In this document: in pieces, positions 8,254-16,687 of the stretch | Layout of the letters: the number at the start of each line of letters is the position of its first letter | How positions within the stretch are numbered: the first letter of the stretch is position 1 | Assembly (NCBI GenBank): GCA_965208965.1 | Contig: OZ242384.1 | Coordinates: 744,001-808,000 of the forward strand | Reading direction: 5' to 3' | Length of the DNA stretch: 64,000 nt | Source: Bin5 sp965208965 | GTDB lineage: Bacteria; Chloroflexota; Anaerolineae; Caldilineales; Caldilineaceae | Program-made: the position numbers and the translations under genes | Notes under the pieces: generated by a model | What the model saw: only the letters and a program-made list of their open reading frames with translations | Told to the model about the DNA's origin: nothing | Databases searched by the model: none

Positions 8254-9906
8254 GTGCCGACACCTTCGCGGTCCTCTGCGGGCGGCTCTGCCGCGCCTTC
8301 GCTTGGCCTGCCGGCGGTTGTGTTCGGGCCGGAATGCCGCGAGCCCATGCGGCGCGGCTTCGACACCCTGGCGCGGCTGCTCTCGCTCACGCTGGGCCCC
8401 CGCGGCGGCAATATCGTCAGCCAGCGCGTGAATACATCCGGTGTTGAGCCGCTGGACGACGGCGCCACCATCGCCCGCCGCTTTACGGACCTGCCGGACC
8501 GCGTCGAGAATGCGGGCGCGATGATCATGCGGCACATTGTCTGGCATATGCGCGAGCGGTTCGGCGACGGCAGTGTGACCGCGGCGGTGCTGGCGCGGGG
8601 CATTGCGCGCGAGCTGCACCGTCTGATCGCCGGCGGCGCCGATCCGGTCCTGCTGCAGCGGGGGCTGGAGAACGGAGTGGCGGCGGCGGTTGCGGCCCTG
8701 GATGAAATGTCGGTCCCGCTGACCGAGCCGGAGCACGTGGCGGGGGTGGCGAGGGCGGTGATCGAGGACCCGCGCATCGCGCAGCTGCTGGCGGAGATGA
8801 TCGACGTGCTCGGGCCGTACGGGAACATCCTGATCCAGCCGGGGTACGGGCTTGGGCACAGTTATGGTTTTCGCGAGGGGTCGCGCTTCCCCGGGGAGTA
8901 TATTTCCCGCTACCTGCTGAGCGACAAGTTCAGGCACATCGCCGCGCTGGACGAACCGCATGTGGTGGTGGCCGATTTCCATTTTGAGGAGCCGGGCCAT
9001 GTCCTGCACCTGCTCGACCTGGTAACGCAGGCGGGCGGGGACAGCCTGTTCATCATCTGCAAAAACATGTGGGAGAGGGCGATCGACACCCTGGTGGCGG
9101 CCAACCGCCGCGGGGCGGTTACGACCTACGCGGCGCGCATCAAGCCGGAGGAGGACCTGCGTCGCGATATGATGCGCGACTTTGCGCTGCTGACCGGGGC
9201 CGGCTTTATCACCGACGTGGCCGGCATGGGGCCGCACGACCTGACGATCGCCGGTCTGGGACGGGCCGAGCGGCTGGTGGCGACCGAGACCTATGTGTCG
9301 GTGGTGGGCGGCGGCGGGGACGCGCCGGCGGTGAAGGCGCAGACCGGCGCGCTGCAGAGCCGGCTGGACCTGGTCGAGAAGCGCGAGGAGAGGGAGCAGC
9401 TGCGCGAGCGGATCGGGCGTCTGCAGGGCGGGATCGGTGAGCTCCGCGTGGGCGCGTACACGGAGAGCGAGCGCAATGCCCTGGTGGAGAAGGCGGCGCA
9501 CGCGGTGAAGGTTGTGCAGGTGGGCCTGGAGGGCGGCGTTGTGCCCGGCGGGGGCGCGGCCTATCTGGACGTTATCCCGGCGGTGGAAGCGGCGGCCTGC
9601 GGGCACAATGAGGAGGCGATGGGTATACGCGCGCTCGCGCGTGCCTTGGAGGAGCCGGTGCGAACGATCGCGGCCAATGCCGATGCCTACGGTCCGCTGG
9701 TTGTTAACGCCTGTCGCGAGCGGGGGCCCGGCTGCGCCTACGAGGTCGGGCAGGCATCTGTGCGCGACATGGCGCAGGCCGGCATCGTCGACCCGACGCA
9801 GGTGGTAAAGGCCGCGCTGGAGCGGGCCGCGAGCGGCGCCGCGATGCTGATTTCGTCAGAGGCGCTGGTGCTCCCGCGCACGCCGAAGGAGAACTACATA
9901 CCCTAA
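8254..9906 (+). CDS. Divergent GroEL/Cpn60-family chaperonin paralogue
   Basis: The 550-residue product has GroEL length and architecture. The ATP-site segment LGPRGGN is at 48-53, the Asp of DDGATIA (69) matches GroEL Asp52, GDGSVT at 104-109 matches GDGTTT with Asp87, and VPGGG (430-434) and VDPTQV near the C-terminus are present. The position of GroEL Asp398, the residue essential for hydrolysis, appears to be Lys413 in VEKAAHAVK, with a small insertion before VPGGG. The Gly/Met-rich tail is absent. The start is GTG, 3 bases after the permease stop, so it seems part of the sugar-import operon. There is no groES nearby. It is unlikely to be the housekeeping chaperonin and may hold or assemble a transporter or other client. 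Confidence 0.88.
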   Translation: MPTPSRSSAGGSAAPSLGLPAVVFGPECREPMRRGFDTLARLLSLTLGPRGGNIVSQRVNTSGVEPLDDGATIARRFTDLPDRVENAGAMIMRHIVWHMRERFGDGSVTAAVLARGIARELHRLIAGGADPVLLQRGLENGVAAAVAALDEMSVPLTEPEHVAGVARAVIEDPRIAQLLAEMIDVLGPYGNILIQPGYGLGHSYGFREGSRFPGEYISRYLLSDKFRHIAALDEPHVVVADFHFEEPGHVLHLLDLVTQAGGDSLFIICKNMWERAIDTLVAANRRGAVTTYAARIKPEEDLRRDMMRDFALLTGAGFITDVAGMGPHDLTIAGLGRAERLVATETYVSVVGGGGDAPAVKAQTGALQSRLDLVEKREEREQLRERIGRLQGGIGELRVGAYTESERNALVEKAAHAVKVVQVGLEGGVVPGGGAAYLDVIPAVEAAACGHNEEAMGIRALARALEEPVRTIAANADAYGPLVVNACRERGPGCAYEVGQASVRDMAQAGIVDPTQVVKAALERAASGAAMLISSEALVLPRTPKENYIP

Positions 9907-10198
9907 CGGCAGTGGTCAGCAGTCAGTGGAGTCAATCACGGGACGCGCCTGCGACGGCAGTATCGTGGCAACCGCAACATTTTCGCCATCCAAGGATGAA
10001 AACTCAGCGACCAAGGCTTCTTGATTGGGGTGAATGTGGATTATGGTGCCTAACTTCCCCCAGCCTTGCGGAGGTTATTCCTGCGGACTGGCGCCGGTGG
10101 GGGGGATTATCGCCGGCTTCTTTTGTGTGGCGGCCGGAGGCGCAGCAGTGCTGATTTCAGCGGAAATGACGTAGCGGCTGTGAGTATAGCGGCGACCT
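9907..10198. other. Convergent spacer without recognised genes
   Basis: This lies between the 3' ends of the chaperonin gene and the minus-strand unknown gene. It begins with an AGTGG-type repeat (9911-9935). No credible gene or strong terminator hairpin is seen in the rest. Confidence 0.5.
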
Positions 10199-10819
10199 CT
10201 AAGCGGCACCGTTCTCATCAACTGTGATGCGAATGATGCGGAAGGTGTAGTGGGCGTCGTCGGCGCCCTGGTCGTGGGGGGTTCCTGGGACCTGGCTGCC
10301 GCCGGTGATGGTTACTTTGCCGCAGCGGGGGATCTGGAAGTGGGCGCTGCTCATGCCTGACATCCAGAAGTCGGCGGGGTCGAGCCCCACTTCGCGCATC
10401 GCGCCTTTGACGTCCCAGCGCATGTGGGTGCCCCAGAGATTTTCGGCGCGCATGCGAACAGGGATGTCGGACGAGGCTTGCTCGGCGTCTTCGATGCGTT
10501 CGCCCTCTATCATGATCCAGCCGGGCGGGGAGCAGGCGCTGCCGATGACGGTAACGGCCACGATCGGTTGCTCTTCGACGACGGTGATGTAGCCGGCCGG
10601 CGGCAGATCGAGCTCGCGGCCGTGTCTTTCGCCCCACCAGGTTGAACGTATGGTGAAGTTGGGGTATTCGAAGGGCCAGAGGTATTCATAGGTGGTCTGC
10701 CGCATGGTGCGGCGTTGCATGTCGCCGCCCTGCCGCACCTCGGGGTCGCTGTGCCAAATGCCCCATCTTTCGTGCCAAGGGCCGTGCAGGTGTTCGTGGT
10801 AGAGTTTTTCGTCGCCCAT
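10199..10819 (-). CDS. Protein of unknown function at the end of the oligopeptide-type transporter operon
   Basis: The 206-residue soluble protein has no signal peptide or membrane segment and I do not recognise its family. It is rich in Trp and His in the N-terminal third (HEHLHGPWHERWGIWH). The ATG at 10819 is preferred because AAGGGGAG lies 6-7 bases upstream. A TTG further up at 10837 would bury that ribosome site in the gene. It follows the glycosidase-like gene 10918-12186 and is probably the last gene of the operon. A sugar-binding or beta-sandwich enzyme role is possible, but nothing in the sequence shows it. Confidence 0.75.
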   Translation of the reverse strand: MGDEKLYHEHLHGPWHERWGIWHSDPEVRQGGDMQRRTMRQTTYEYLWPFEYPNFTIRSTWWGERHGRELDLPPAGYITVVEEQPIVAVTVIGSACSPPGWIMIEGERIEDAEQASSDIPVRMRAENLWGTHMRWDVKGAMREVGLDPADFWMSGMSSAHFQIPRCGKVTITGGSQVPGTPHDQGADDAHYTFRIIRITVDENGAA

Positions 10820-10917
10820 TTTGTTCTCCCCTTCCAATCGATGATTGTTGCGTCGCGAGCGGTCAGGCGTACTGCGTATTGCGCCCTTCCCGCATGCAGT
10901 AAGGAATAGAGCGTGCT

Positions 10918-12186
10918 TCAGCGGAGGCGCCAGGGTTCCGGCGGGGCCACTTTGTCTTGCGGCCGGCCGCTGACGTCGGCGATGGCGTTGCGCAAGGCGT
11001 TCCAGGTGACTTCACTCTTGCTCCAGCGCGCGTCCTCGAAGCTGATGGCCTGGAAGAAGACGACCTCTTCGACGCCTTCGGCGGCGGCGATCTCGGCGGC
11101 GGCGTGGACCATTTCCTGGACGCGCTCCGAGGATGCGCCCCATGCGAGCTGCCAGAGCCTAAGCTGGCATGGGCCCTGGAGATGACTCTTGGCCCCGCGG
11201 ATGATCGAACGGTAGACGTCGGGATCATAGGGTGTTGTCTGCTGGGCCAAGGGTGTGGTTACAAGGAAGTCGATCAGCCCTTCGGCGGTCCAGGTATCGT
11301 GATCTTCGATGTTTCCTTCGAGAGGCCCGGGGGCAGGCGCGGTCGCCGCCGAGGCGCTGCTGTGATCGGTTGAAGAGCGGACGACCTTTGCGGGCATTGG
11401 TTTCCCCTTGGGAATGCCCATCACGCCAAAATCCTGCTGCGGCTGGAGCCATTTTTGCAGGGCGCGCGCTTGCCGCAGGAACTCGGTGACGTAGTTTGCG
11501 CGGAACCGCAGCCAGTCGGGGTCGCTATTGGGGATGGAGAAGGGATCGCGTCCGGTCTCGCTTTTGAAGGCTTCGATGACAGGCGGGTCGTAGTGGGCGT
11601 AGTATGTGCCGTCGCCGTCGACGCGGGGGTTGCGATGGTCGCCGCCTTTCTGGAAGTCGATGGCGACGCCGTCGAAACGGTATTCCAGCATCTCCCGCAG
11701 GATTGCGAGCCGGAATTCGATTGCCTGCGGATAGGCGAAGGAGAGGTTGCCGTTCACGACCTGGCCGTCGCGGTTGCGGGTCAGCAGTTCCGGGTGCTCG
11801 CGTGAGAAGCGCGATTCCCAGCCGTGGCCGTGCGCCTCTGCCTGCTCAAGCCAGGCGTATGCTTCCATGCCCAGCTCGCGGGCGCGGTCGATGAAGAGCC
11901 GCGGCGCGTCGTAGGTGCTGAAGTCATAGGCCTGCTGCCACCACTGCCATTCATGGCCCTTCGTTCCCCATGATCCTTCGGCGACACAGTTTTGCGGCGT
12001 CCAGAAGTGGATGCCCGGCATGTCGGCGCGGCTGGGGTAGTAGCATTGACACTGGCGGACGCGCAGGTAGATTTTGCGCACACCCGCCCAGTGGAGGCGG
12101 TCGAGTACGATCGAGGCGGCCGGTTTGCCCCACGCCCCGTAGAACCAGGCCCAGTCGAACGGGCTGATAACAGCTGCGAATTTCAT
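10918..12186 (-). CDS. Glycoside-hydrolase-like TIM-barrel protein (family 10-like, GHL type)
   Basis: The 422-residue protein looks like a TIM-barrel hydrolase of the GHL/DUF187-like group. Features include an AGVRKIYLRV strand near the N-terminus, AYAWLEQAE, FDGVAIDF at about 170 and a VVFFQAISFED strand near the C-terminus. A Ser/Ala/Pro-rich stretch around residues 270-290 is probably a flexible insertion. It lacks a signal peptide, so it would act on imported material. GAGGAGG stands 8 bases before the ATG. It lies downstream of oppF and likely processes the transporter cargo. A second protein of similar type is encoded at 58834-59922. Confidence 0.7.
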   Translation of the reverse strand: MKFAAVISPFDWAWFYGAWGKPAASIVLDRLHWAGVRKIYLRVRQCQCYYPSRADMPGIHFWTPQNCVAEGSWGTKGHEWQWWQQAYDFSTYDAPRLFIDRARELGMEAYAWLEQAEAHGHGWESRFSREHPELLTRNRDGQVVNGNLSFAYPQAIEFRLAILREMLEYRFDGVAIDFQKGGDHRNPRVDGDGTYYAHYDPPVIEAFKSETGRDPFSIPNSDPDWLRFRANYVTEFLRQARALQKWLQPQQDFGVMGIPKGKPMPAKVVRSSTDHSSASAATAPAPGPLEGNIEDHDTWTAEGLIDFLVTTPLAQQTTPYDPDVYRSIIRGAKSHLQGPCQLRLWQLAWGASSERVQEMVHAAAEIAAAEGVEEVVFFQAISFEDARWSKSEVTWNALRNAIADVSGRPQDKVAPPEPWRLR

Positions 12187-12256
12187 GGGATGGACCTCCT
12201 CGCGTGTATTTGTCCGGGTGCTATGCGGCGGTCTTCATTGTGGTCTGCACTGTGCG

Positions 12257-13306
12257 TCATGCGGTTGTCGCTTGGGCGCCTGACTTTCCTATGCCGACAA
12301 GGTCGAGGTCGTCGGCGAAGTGGCAGGCGGCGGTGTGGCCCTGGCGCGTTGGCTTCAATTCCGGGATTTCCTCGTCACAGATCTGCTCCCTATAGGGGCA
12401 GCGGGGCGCGAAACGGCAGCCGGGCGGCGGACTGGCGGGATTGGGTACGTCGCCGGTGAGGACGATGCGCTTGCTGCGGCGTCCGTGTTTGGCGACAGGC
12501 ATTGGGATCGCTGAGAGCAGGGCTTCGGTATAGGGATGTTGCGGGTTTTGACAGATTGCAACGGTCGGGCCGCGCTCGACAATCTGGCCCAGATACATCA
12601 CGGCGATGCGGTCGCTGACATGGCGAACGACGGCCAGGTCATGTGAGATGAAGAGATAGGTCAGCCCGAACTGTTGCTGGAGGTGCATCAGCAGGTTCAG
12701 TATCTGGGCGCGTACTGAGGCGTCGAGGGCGGAGACCGGTTCATCGCAGACGATGAAGCGCGGCTGGAGCGCGAGGGCGCGGGCAATGGCGATGCGCTGG
12801 CGCTGCCCGCCGCTGAAGGCATGGGGAAAGCGCTGCATATGGTGGGGCTGCAGGCCGACAGTGGTGAGCAGTTCGGCGACACGTTCTTCCAGTTCTTTGC
12901 CGCGGGCGGCTCGATGGAGGACAAGCGGCTCGGCGATGATCGACTTTACGCTCATGCGTGAATTCAAGGAGGAGAGCGGATCCTGGAAAATCATGTTCAT
13001 GTGGCGGCGAACCTGGCGGCGCAGGTGGTTCTGGGACAGGTTGGTGATATCGAGCATCTCGTTGCCCACGCGGAAGCCGACGCTCCCGCCGGTTGGATGT
13101 TCGAGGCGGGTGATGGTGCGTCCCAGGGTGGACTTGCCGCAGCCTGACTCGCCGACCAGTCCCAGCGTTTCGCCCCCATTGATGCTGAGGTCGATGCCAT
13201 CCACGGCGCGCACGGTCGCGACCTGGCGGCGCAGCAGTCCGCGGCGAACTGCGAAGTGGGTGCGCAGGTCTTCCGTAGCGAGCAGGATGTCGTCAGGGCC
13301 TGGCAT
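12257..13306 (-). CDS. oppF: Oligopeptide/dipeptide-type ABC transporter ATP-binding protein (OppF/DppF family)
   Basis: The 349-residue ATPase has Walker A at 52-60 (GESGCGKST), the signature FSGGQRQR, Walker B ending in CDEPVSALD, and the switch His in ISHDLAVV. The C-terminal Opp extension carries the Cys-rich GCRFAPRCPYREQIC motif typical of OppD/F proteins. The ATG is preceded by GAGGAG and overlaps the end of the oppD-like gene by 14 bases. With its neighbours it powers a complete importer. Similar systems import oligosaccharides as often as peptides, and the adjacent glycosidase-like gene favours a glycan cargo. Confidence 0.93.
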   Translation of the reverse strand: MPGPDDILLATEDLRTHFAVRRGLLRRQVATVRAVDGIDLSINGGETLGLVGESGCGKSTLGRTITRLEHPTGGSVGFRVGNEMLDITNLSQNHLRRQVRRHMNMIFQDPLSSLNSRMSVKSIIAEPLVLHRAARGKELEERVAELLTTVGLQPHHMQRFPHAFSGGQRQRIAIARALALQPRFIVCDEPVSALDASVRAQILNLLMHLQQQFGLTYLFISHDLAVVRHVSDRIAVMYLGQIVERGPTVAICQNPQHPYTEALLSAIPMPVAKHGRRSKRIVLTGDVPNPASPPPGCRFAPRCPYREQICDEEIPELKPTRQGHTAACHFADDLDLVGIGKSGAQATTA

Positions 13307-14354
13307 GCGCGAACTCCTCGGTGTAGAGCCAGCATTTGACGAAGTGGCCGGGTTCGGTCTCGATCAGGGACGGTTTGCGCAATCCCGGTACTTTGTCGGC
13401 GAAGGGACAGCGCTCGACGAAGACGCAGCCGGCGGGCAGGTCCAGCAGTTCCGGCACGGCGCCGGCGAGCGAGTGCAGAGGCGTCTTGGGTTGGTCGGTC
13501 CAGTTGGGAATCGACCTGAGCAGTCCCTGTGTATAGGGGTGTTGCGGATTGGTGAAGAGCTGGTCGACGCTGGCGGTTTCGACGATTTCGCCAAGGTACA
13601 TGACGATCACACGGTCGGCGATCTCGGCGACGACGCCCATGTCGTGGGTGATGAGCATGACGGCCAGGCCCATTTCGGCCTGCAACGCCTGCAGCAGCTC
13701 CAGGATCTGGGCTTGAATTGTGACATCGAGCGCGGTGGTCGGTTCATCGGCGACCAGCAGTTGCGGTTCGCAGGCGAGCGCGATCGCGATCATAACCCGC
13801 TGGCGCATGCCTCCGCTCAGTTGGTGGGGGAATTCGTGGACGACGCGGGCCGGTTCAGGCAAGCCGACGCGCTCCAGGAGTGCAACGGCTCTGTCCAGCG
13901 CTTCGGGGCGGTTCATGGCGAAGTGTTGCAGCAGAATTTCGACTATCTGGTCGCCGATCGAGAACATCGGATGCAAGGAGCGCATCGGTTCCTGGAAGAT
14001 CATGGAGATTTGGCGGCCGCGGATGGCGCGGATTTCACGGCTGTCCGGGGCGAGGGCTGTCACGTCAACCGTCGTGTCGTCCGTATGCAGGCTGATTGTG
14101 CCGCCATCGATCTGGCCCGGGGGCATGGGAATCAGCTTGAGGAGGGACAGTGCGGTCACGCTCTTGCCGCAGCCTGATTCGCCGACGATGCCGAGGATTT
14201 CGCCCTGGTGGATCTGAAAGCTGACTCCATTGACGGCGCGGGTGCGTCCGCGGTAGCCGCCGAAGGAGACGTAGAGATCCTCTACCTCCAGGACCAGACG
14301 GGGTTGTTCGGCCCGGCCATTGGTATTCATATTGCTGGTCCGGCTGTCGCTCAT
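13293..14354 (-). CDS. oppD: Oligopeptide/dipeptide-type ABC transporter ATP-binding protein (OppD/DppD family)
   Basis: This is the partner ATPase of the OppF protein, about 353 residues. Walker A is GESGCGKS, the signature is LSGGMRQRV, Walker B is LLVADEPTTALD, and the C-terminal region carries the Opp motif GCVFVERCPFA. I prefer the ATG at 14354 over the GTG at 14357 because a GAG lies 8 bases upstream of it. The choice changes one residue only. The permease genes precede it in the same direction. Confidence 0.93.
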   Translation of the reverse strand: MSDSRTSNMNTNGRAEQPRLVLEVEDLYVSFGGYRGRTRAVNGVSFQIHQGEILGIVGESGCGKSVTALSLLKLIPMPPGQIDGGTISLHTDDTTVDVTALAPDSREIRAIRGRQISMIFQEPMRSLHPMFSIGDQIVEILLQHFAMNRPEALDRAVALLERVGLPEPARVVHEFPHQLSGGMRQRVMIAIALACEPQLLVADEPTTALDVTIQAQILELLQALQAEMGLAVMLITHDMGVVAEIADRVIVMYLGEIVETASVDQLFTNPQHPYTQGLLRSIPNWTDQPKTPLHSLAGAVPELLDLPAGCVFVERCPFADKVPGLRKPSLIETEPGHFVKCWLYTEEFAHARP

Positions 14355-14407
14355 CACAAGATCTCAGCAGCCGGTCGCCGGTGCAGCGCGTGGCAACCAA
14401 TCACGGG

Positions 14408-15574
14408 TCACTGGCCTGAAAAGGGGTCGGCGGCATCGCGCAGGCCGTCGCCCAAGAAGTTGAAGGAGAGAACGGCGATTGTCAGGAAGAAGACGGGCGC
14501 AATCAGCCAGGGTTTATGCGCCAGTACGGTGATGTCCTGCGCCTGTTTGAGAAGGACTCCCCAGCTGACCATGGGAGGCTGGATGCCGAGACCGAGGAAG
14601 CTGAGCGCGGTCTCGCCCAGAATCATGCCCGGTATGGCCAGAGTGGCCGCGACGATCATGTAGCTGAGCGTGCCAGGGAAGAGGTGACGTGTAACGATCC
14701 ACCAGGTGGTGGCGCCGTTGATGCGGCCGGCCTTGACGTAGTCCTCGTTCTGGAGCGACAGGGTCATGCCGCGCACGACGCGGGCCAGCCCACCCCAACC
14801 GATGCTCGACAGGATTACGGTGATGCCGAAGAAGACTTGGATCGAGTTCCATTCCGGCGGTATCGCTGCCGAGAGAGCGATCCAGAGGGGAATGCTGGGG
14901 AAGCTGATCATCACCTCGATGCCGCGCTGGATGAGGTCGTCGACGATGCCGCCCAGGTAGCCGGAGATGAGCCCGACGATGCCGCCCAGGACAAGGCTGA
15001 GTGCGACGCCGACAAGGCCCACTGTCAGAGAGATGCGTCCACCGTACAGGAGTTGGGAAAACAGGTCGCGGCCTTGCGTATCGGTCCCCAGAAGGAAGAG
15101 CTTCCCCGGGCTTGCGACGCCGAGCAGGTGCCGGTCCCAGGTAATTCCCAGGAAGCTCCAACTCTCCTCTCCCTGCACGAAGAGGCCAAGCGGGTAGATC
15201 TCCTCTTTATTGGGCACATAGAGCCGGCGCAACGTCTCCGGATCGCGTTCCTGTTTGAGGCCGTAGACGAAGGGGCGCAGGGTGAAGCGGCCATCCGGCG
15301 TGATGAAACGGATGAACTGCGGCGGCACGTCGAGATAGCCGGTATGGCGATCGTTTAGCGGGTAGGGCGCGGTCAGTTCGGCGGGCAGCACGAGCGCGTA
15401 GAGGAGCAGCAGGGCAACTCCGCCTACGACTCCAATCCGGTTGCGCTTGTAGCGCCACCAGATCAAGCCCCAGTAGGAATAGGCAGCTGCTTCGTTCCTG
15501 CCAGAAGGCTGCTGCGCGACCTCCGCGACCTCCGCGGCCTCGGCAGGCGGGTTCGCCGGCTCAGGACGCGCCAT
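14408..15574 (-). CDS. oppC: Oligopeptide/dipeptide-type ABC transporter permease (OppC/DppC family)
   Basis: This is a 388-residue inner-membrane permease. An Ala/Glu-rich cytoplasmic tail (about 35 residues) precedes the first membrane helix. It then has a long periplasmic stretch and five C-terminal helices, with the EAA-type loop in VKAGRINGATTWWIVTRHLF. The long segment after helix 1 (PPQFIRFIT...) is typical of OppC proteins from glycan-importing systems. The order in the operon is receptor, OppB, OppC, OppD, OppF. Confidence 0.92.
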   Translation of the reverse strand: MARPEPANPPAEAAEVAEVAQQPSGRNEAAAYSYWGLIWWRYKRNRIGVVGGVALLLLYALVLPAELTAPYPLNDRHTGYLDVPPQFIRFITPDGRFTLRPFVYGLKQERDPETLRRLYVPNKEEIYPLGLFVQGEESWSFLGITWDRHLLGVASPGKLFLLGTDTQGRDLFSQLLYGGRISLTVGLVGVALSLVLGGIVGLISGYLGGIVDDLIQRGIEVMISFPSIPLWIALSAAIPPEWNSIQVFFGITVILSSIGWGGLARVVRGMTLSLQNEDYVKAGRINGATTWWIVTRHLFPGTLSYMIVAATLAIPGMILGETALSFLGLGIQPPMVSWGVLLKQAQDITVLAHKPWLIAPVFFLTIAVLSFNFLGDGLRDAADPFSGQ

Positions 15575-15610
15575 CGCGCACCGTCCATATTGCAGCGGCC
15601 ATTGAGGTAC

Positions 15611-16609
15611 TCACGGTTCCACCAGGCGGATGCGAGGGTCGAGCCAGGCCAGGGTCAGGTCGGCCAGAAAGTTGCCGACGACGAGGGCGCCGCTCAGGAT
15701 CACGAGAATGCTGCCGGCCATGTACATGTCTTCGGAGAAGAGGGCGCTCAGCAGGAGGGGACCGACTGTGGGCAGGCCGAGTACGAGGGCTGTGATGGTC
15801 TCGCCGCTGATCAGGCCGGGCAGACTCAGGCCGAGGCCGCTTACAACCGGATTGAGGGCGACGCGCAGGGCATGGCGGGTGATGACGCGATTTTCGCTCA
15901 GGCCCTTCATGCGTGCGGTTTGAATGAAAGGCTCGCCGAGGGTATCCAGCATCTGGGCGCGGACGACGCGGATGGTACCGGCGGTGCTGGAAAAACCGAC
16001 GATGAAGGCGGGCAGCCAGAGGTGCTTTGCGAGGTCCAGCACTTTTGCCGGCGACCAGTCTGCTGTGATGTATTCGGGAGAGAAGAGGCCGCCGATCGTC
16101 GAGGCGTTGAAGACGCTGACGGCCAGAAAGATCAGGATGAGGGCCAGCAGCATGTTGGGTAGGGCCAACCCGAGGAAGCCCAGCACGGTAAACAGGTAGT
16201 CGGCCCAGGAGTACTGCTTCATGGCCGAGTAGACGCCGATGGGCAAGGCCAGGGCCAGGCTGAAGACCATGGCGGCAAACGAGATCACGAGTGTCAGGAC
16301 CAGACGTTCGCTGAGCAGCTCGTTCACGTCGGCCCGCAAGGCCATGGAGTAGCCCAGGTCGCCGCGCAGCAGACCAGACATCCAGCGAAGGTACTGGACA
16401 TATACGGGTTGATCGAGGCCGTAGCGGGCGCGCAGGCCCGTCAGCGCCGACTCGATCTGTGCGCTCGAGAGGCGTTGCTCCTCCAGCTGCGATTCTAGCA
16501 ACGTGAGAAAGTCGCCGGGCGGCAACTGGATGATCACGAATCCCAGTATCGAGACGAGCCAGAGGGTTATCAGCATCTGCACGCTGCGACGCAGAACAGC
16601 CCTACCCAT
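15611..16609 (-). CDS. oppB: Oligopeptide/dipeptide-type ABC transporter permease (OppB/DppB family)
   Basis: The 332-residue permease has the OppB layout: an N-terminal helix (LWLVSILGFVIIQLPPGDF), a periplasmic segment with RARYGLDQPVYVQYLRWM, and five further helices. The EAA-like loop lies near IQTARMKGLSENRVITRHALR. AGGGGG precedes the ATG. A 13-base-pair stem-loop (16634-16676) separates it from the receptor gene upstream. Confidence 0.92.
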   Translation of the reverse strand: MGRAVLRRSVQMLITLWLVSILGFVIIQLPPGDFLTLLESQLEEQRLSSAQIESALTGLRARYGLDQPVYVQYLRWMSGLLRGDLGYSMALRADVNELLSERLVLTLVISFAAMVFSLALALPIGVYSAMKQYSWADYLFTVLGFLGLALPNMLLALILIFLAVSVFNASTIGGLFSPEYITADWSPAKVLDLAKHLWLPAFIVGFSSTAGTIRVVRAQMLDTLGEPFIQTARMKGLSENRVITRHALRVALNPVVSGLGLSLPGLISGETITALVLGLPTVGPLLLSALFSEDMYMAGSILVILSGALVVGNFLADLTLAWLDPRIRLVEP

Positions 16610-16633
16610 CGCGGCCCCCTGAACGGCGGCGGC

Positions 16634-16676
16634 CCGTGGCTGGTGGGCCAGGGCAGTACCCTACCACCAGCCACGG
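16634..16676 (-). promoter_or_regulatory. Intercistronic stem-loop between receptor and OppB genes
   Basis: The arms 16634-16646 and 16664-16676 form a perfect 13-base-pair stem with a 17-base loop. There is no T-tract on the minus strand. Hairpins at this place commonly protect receptor mRNA or attenuate the downstream permease genes, giving an excess of receptor. That role is inferred here. Confidence 0.6.
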
Positions 16677-16687
16677 ACATTCTTTGT

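Noticed and set aside
7324..9606. 760-codon minus frame opposite the permease and chaperonin genes
   Set aside because: It is Arg/Gln/His-rich shadow sequence crossing two well-supported plus-strand genes.
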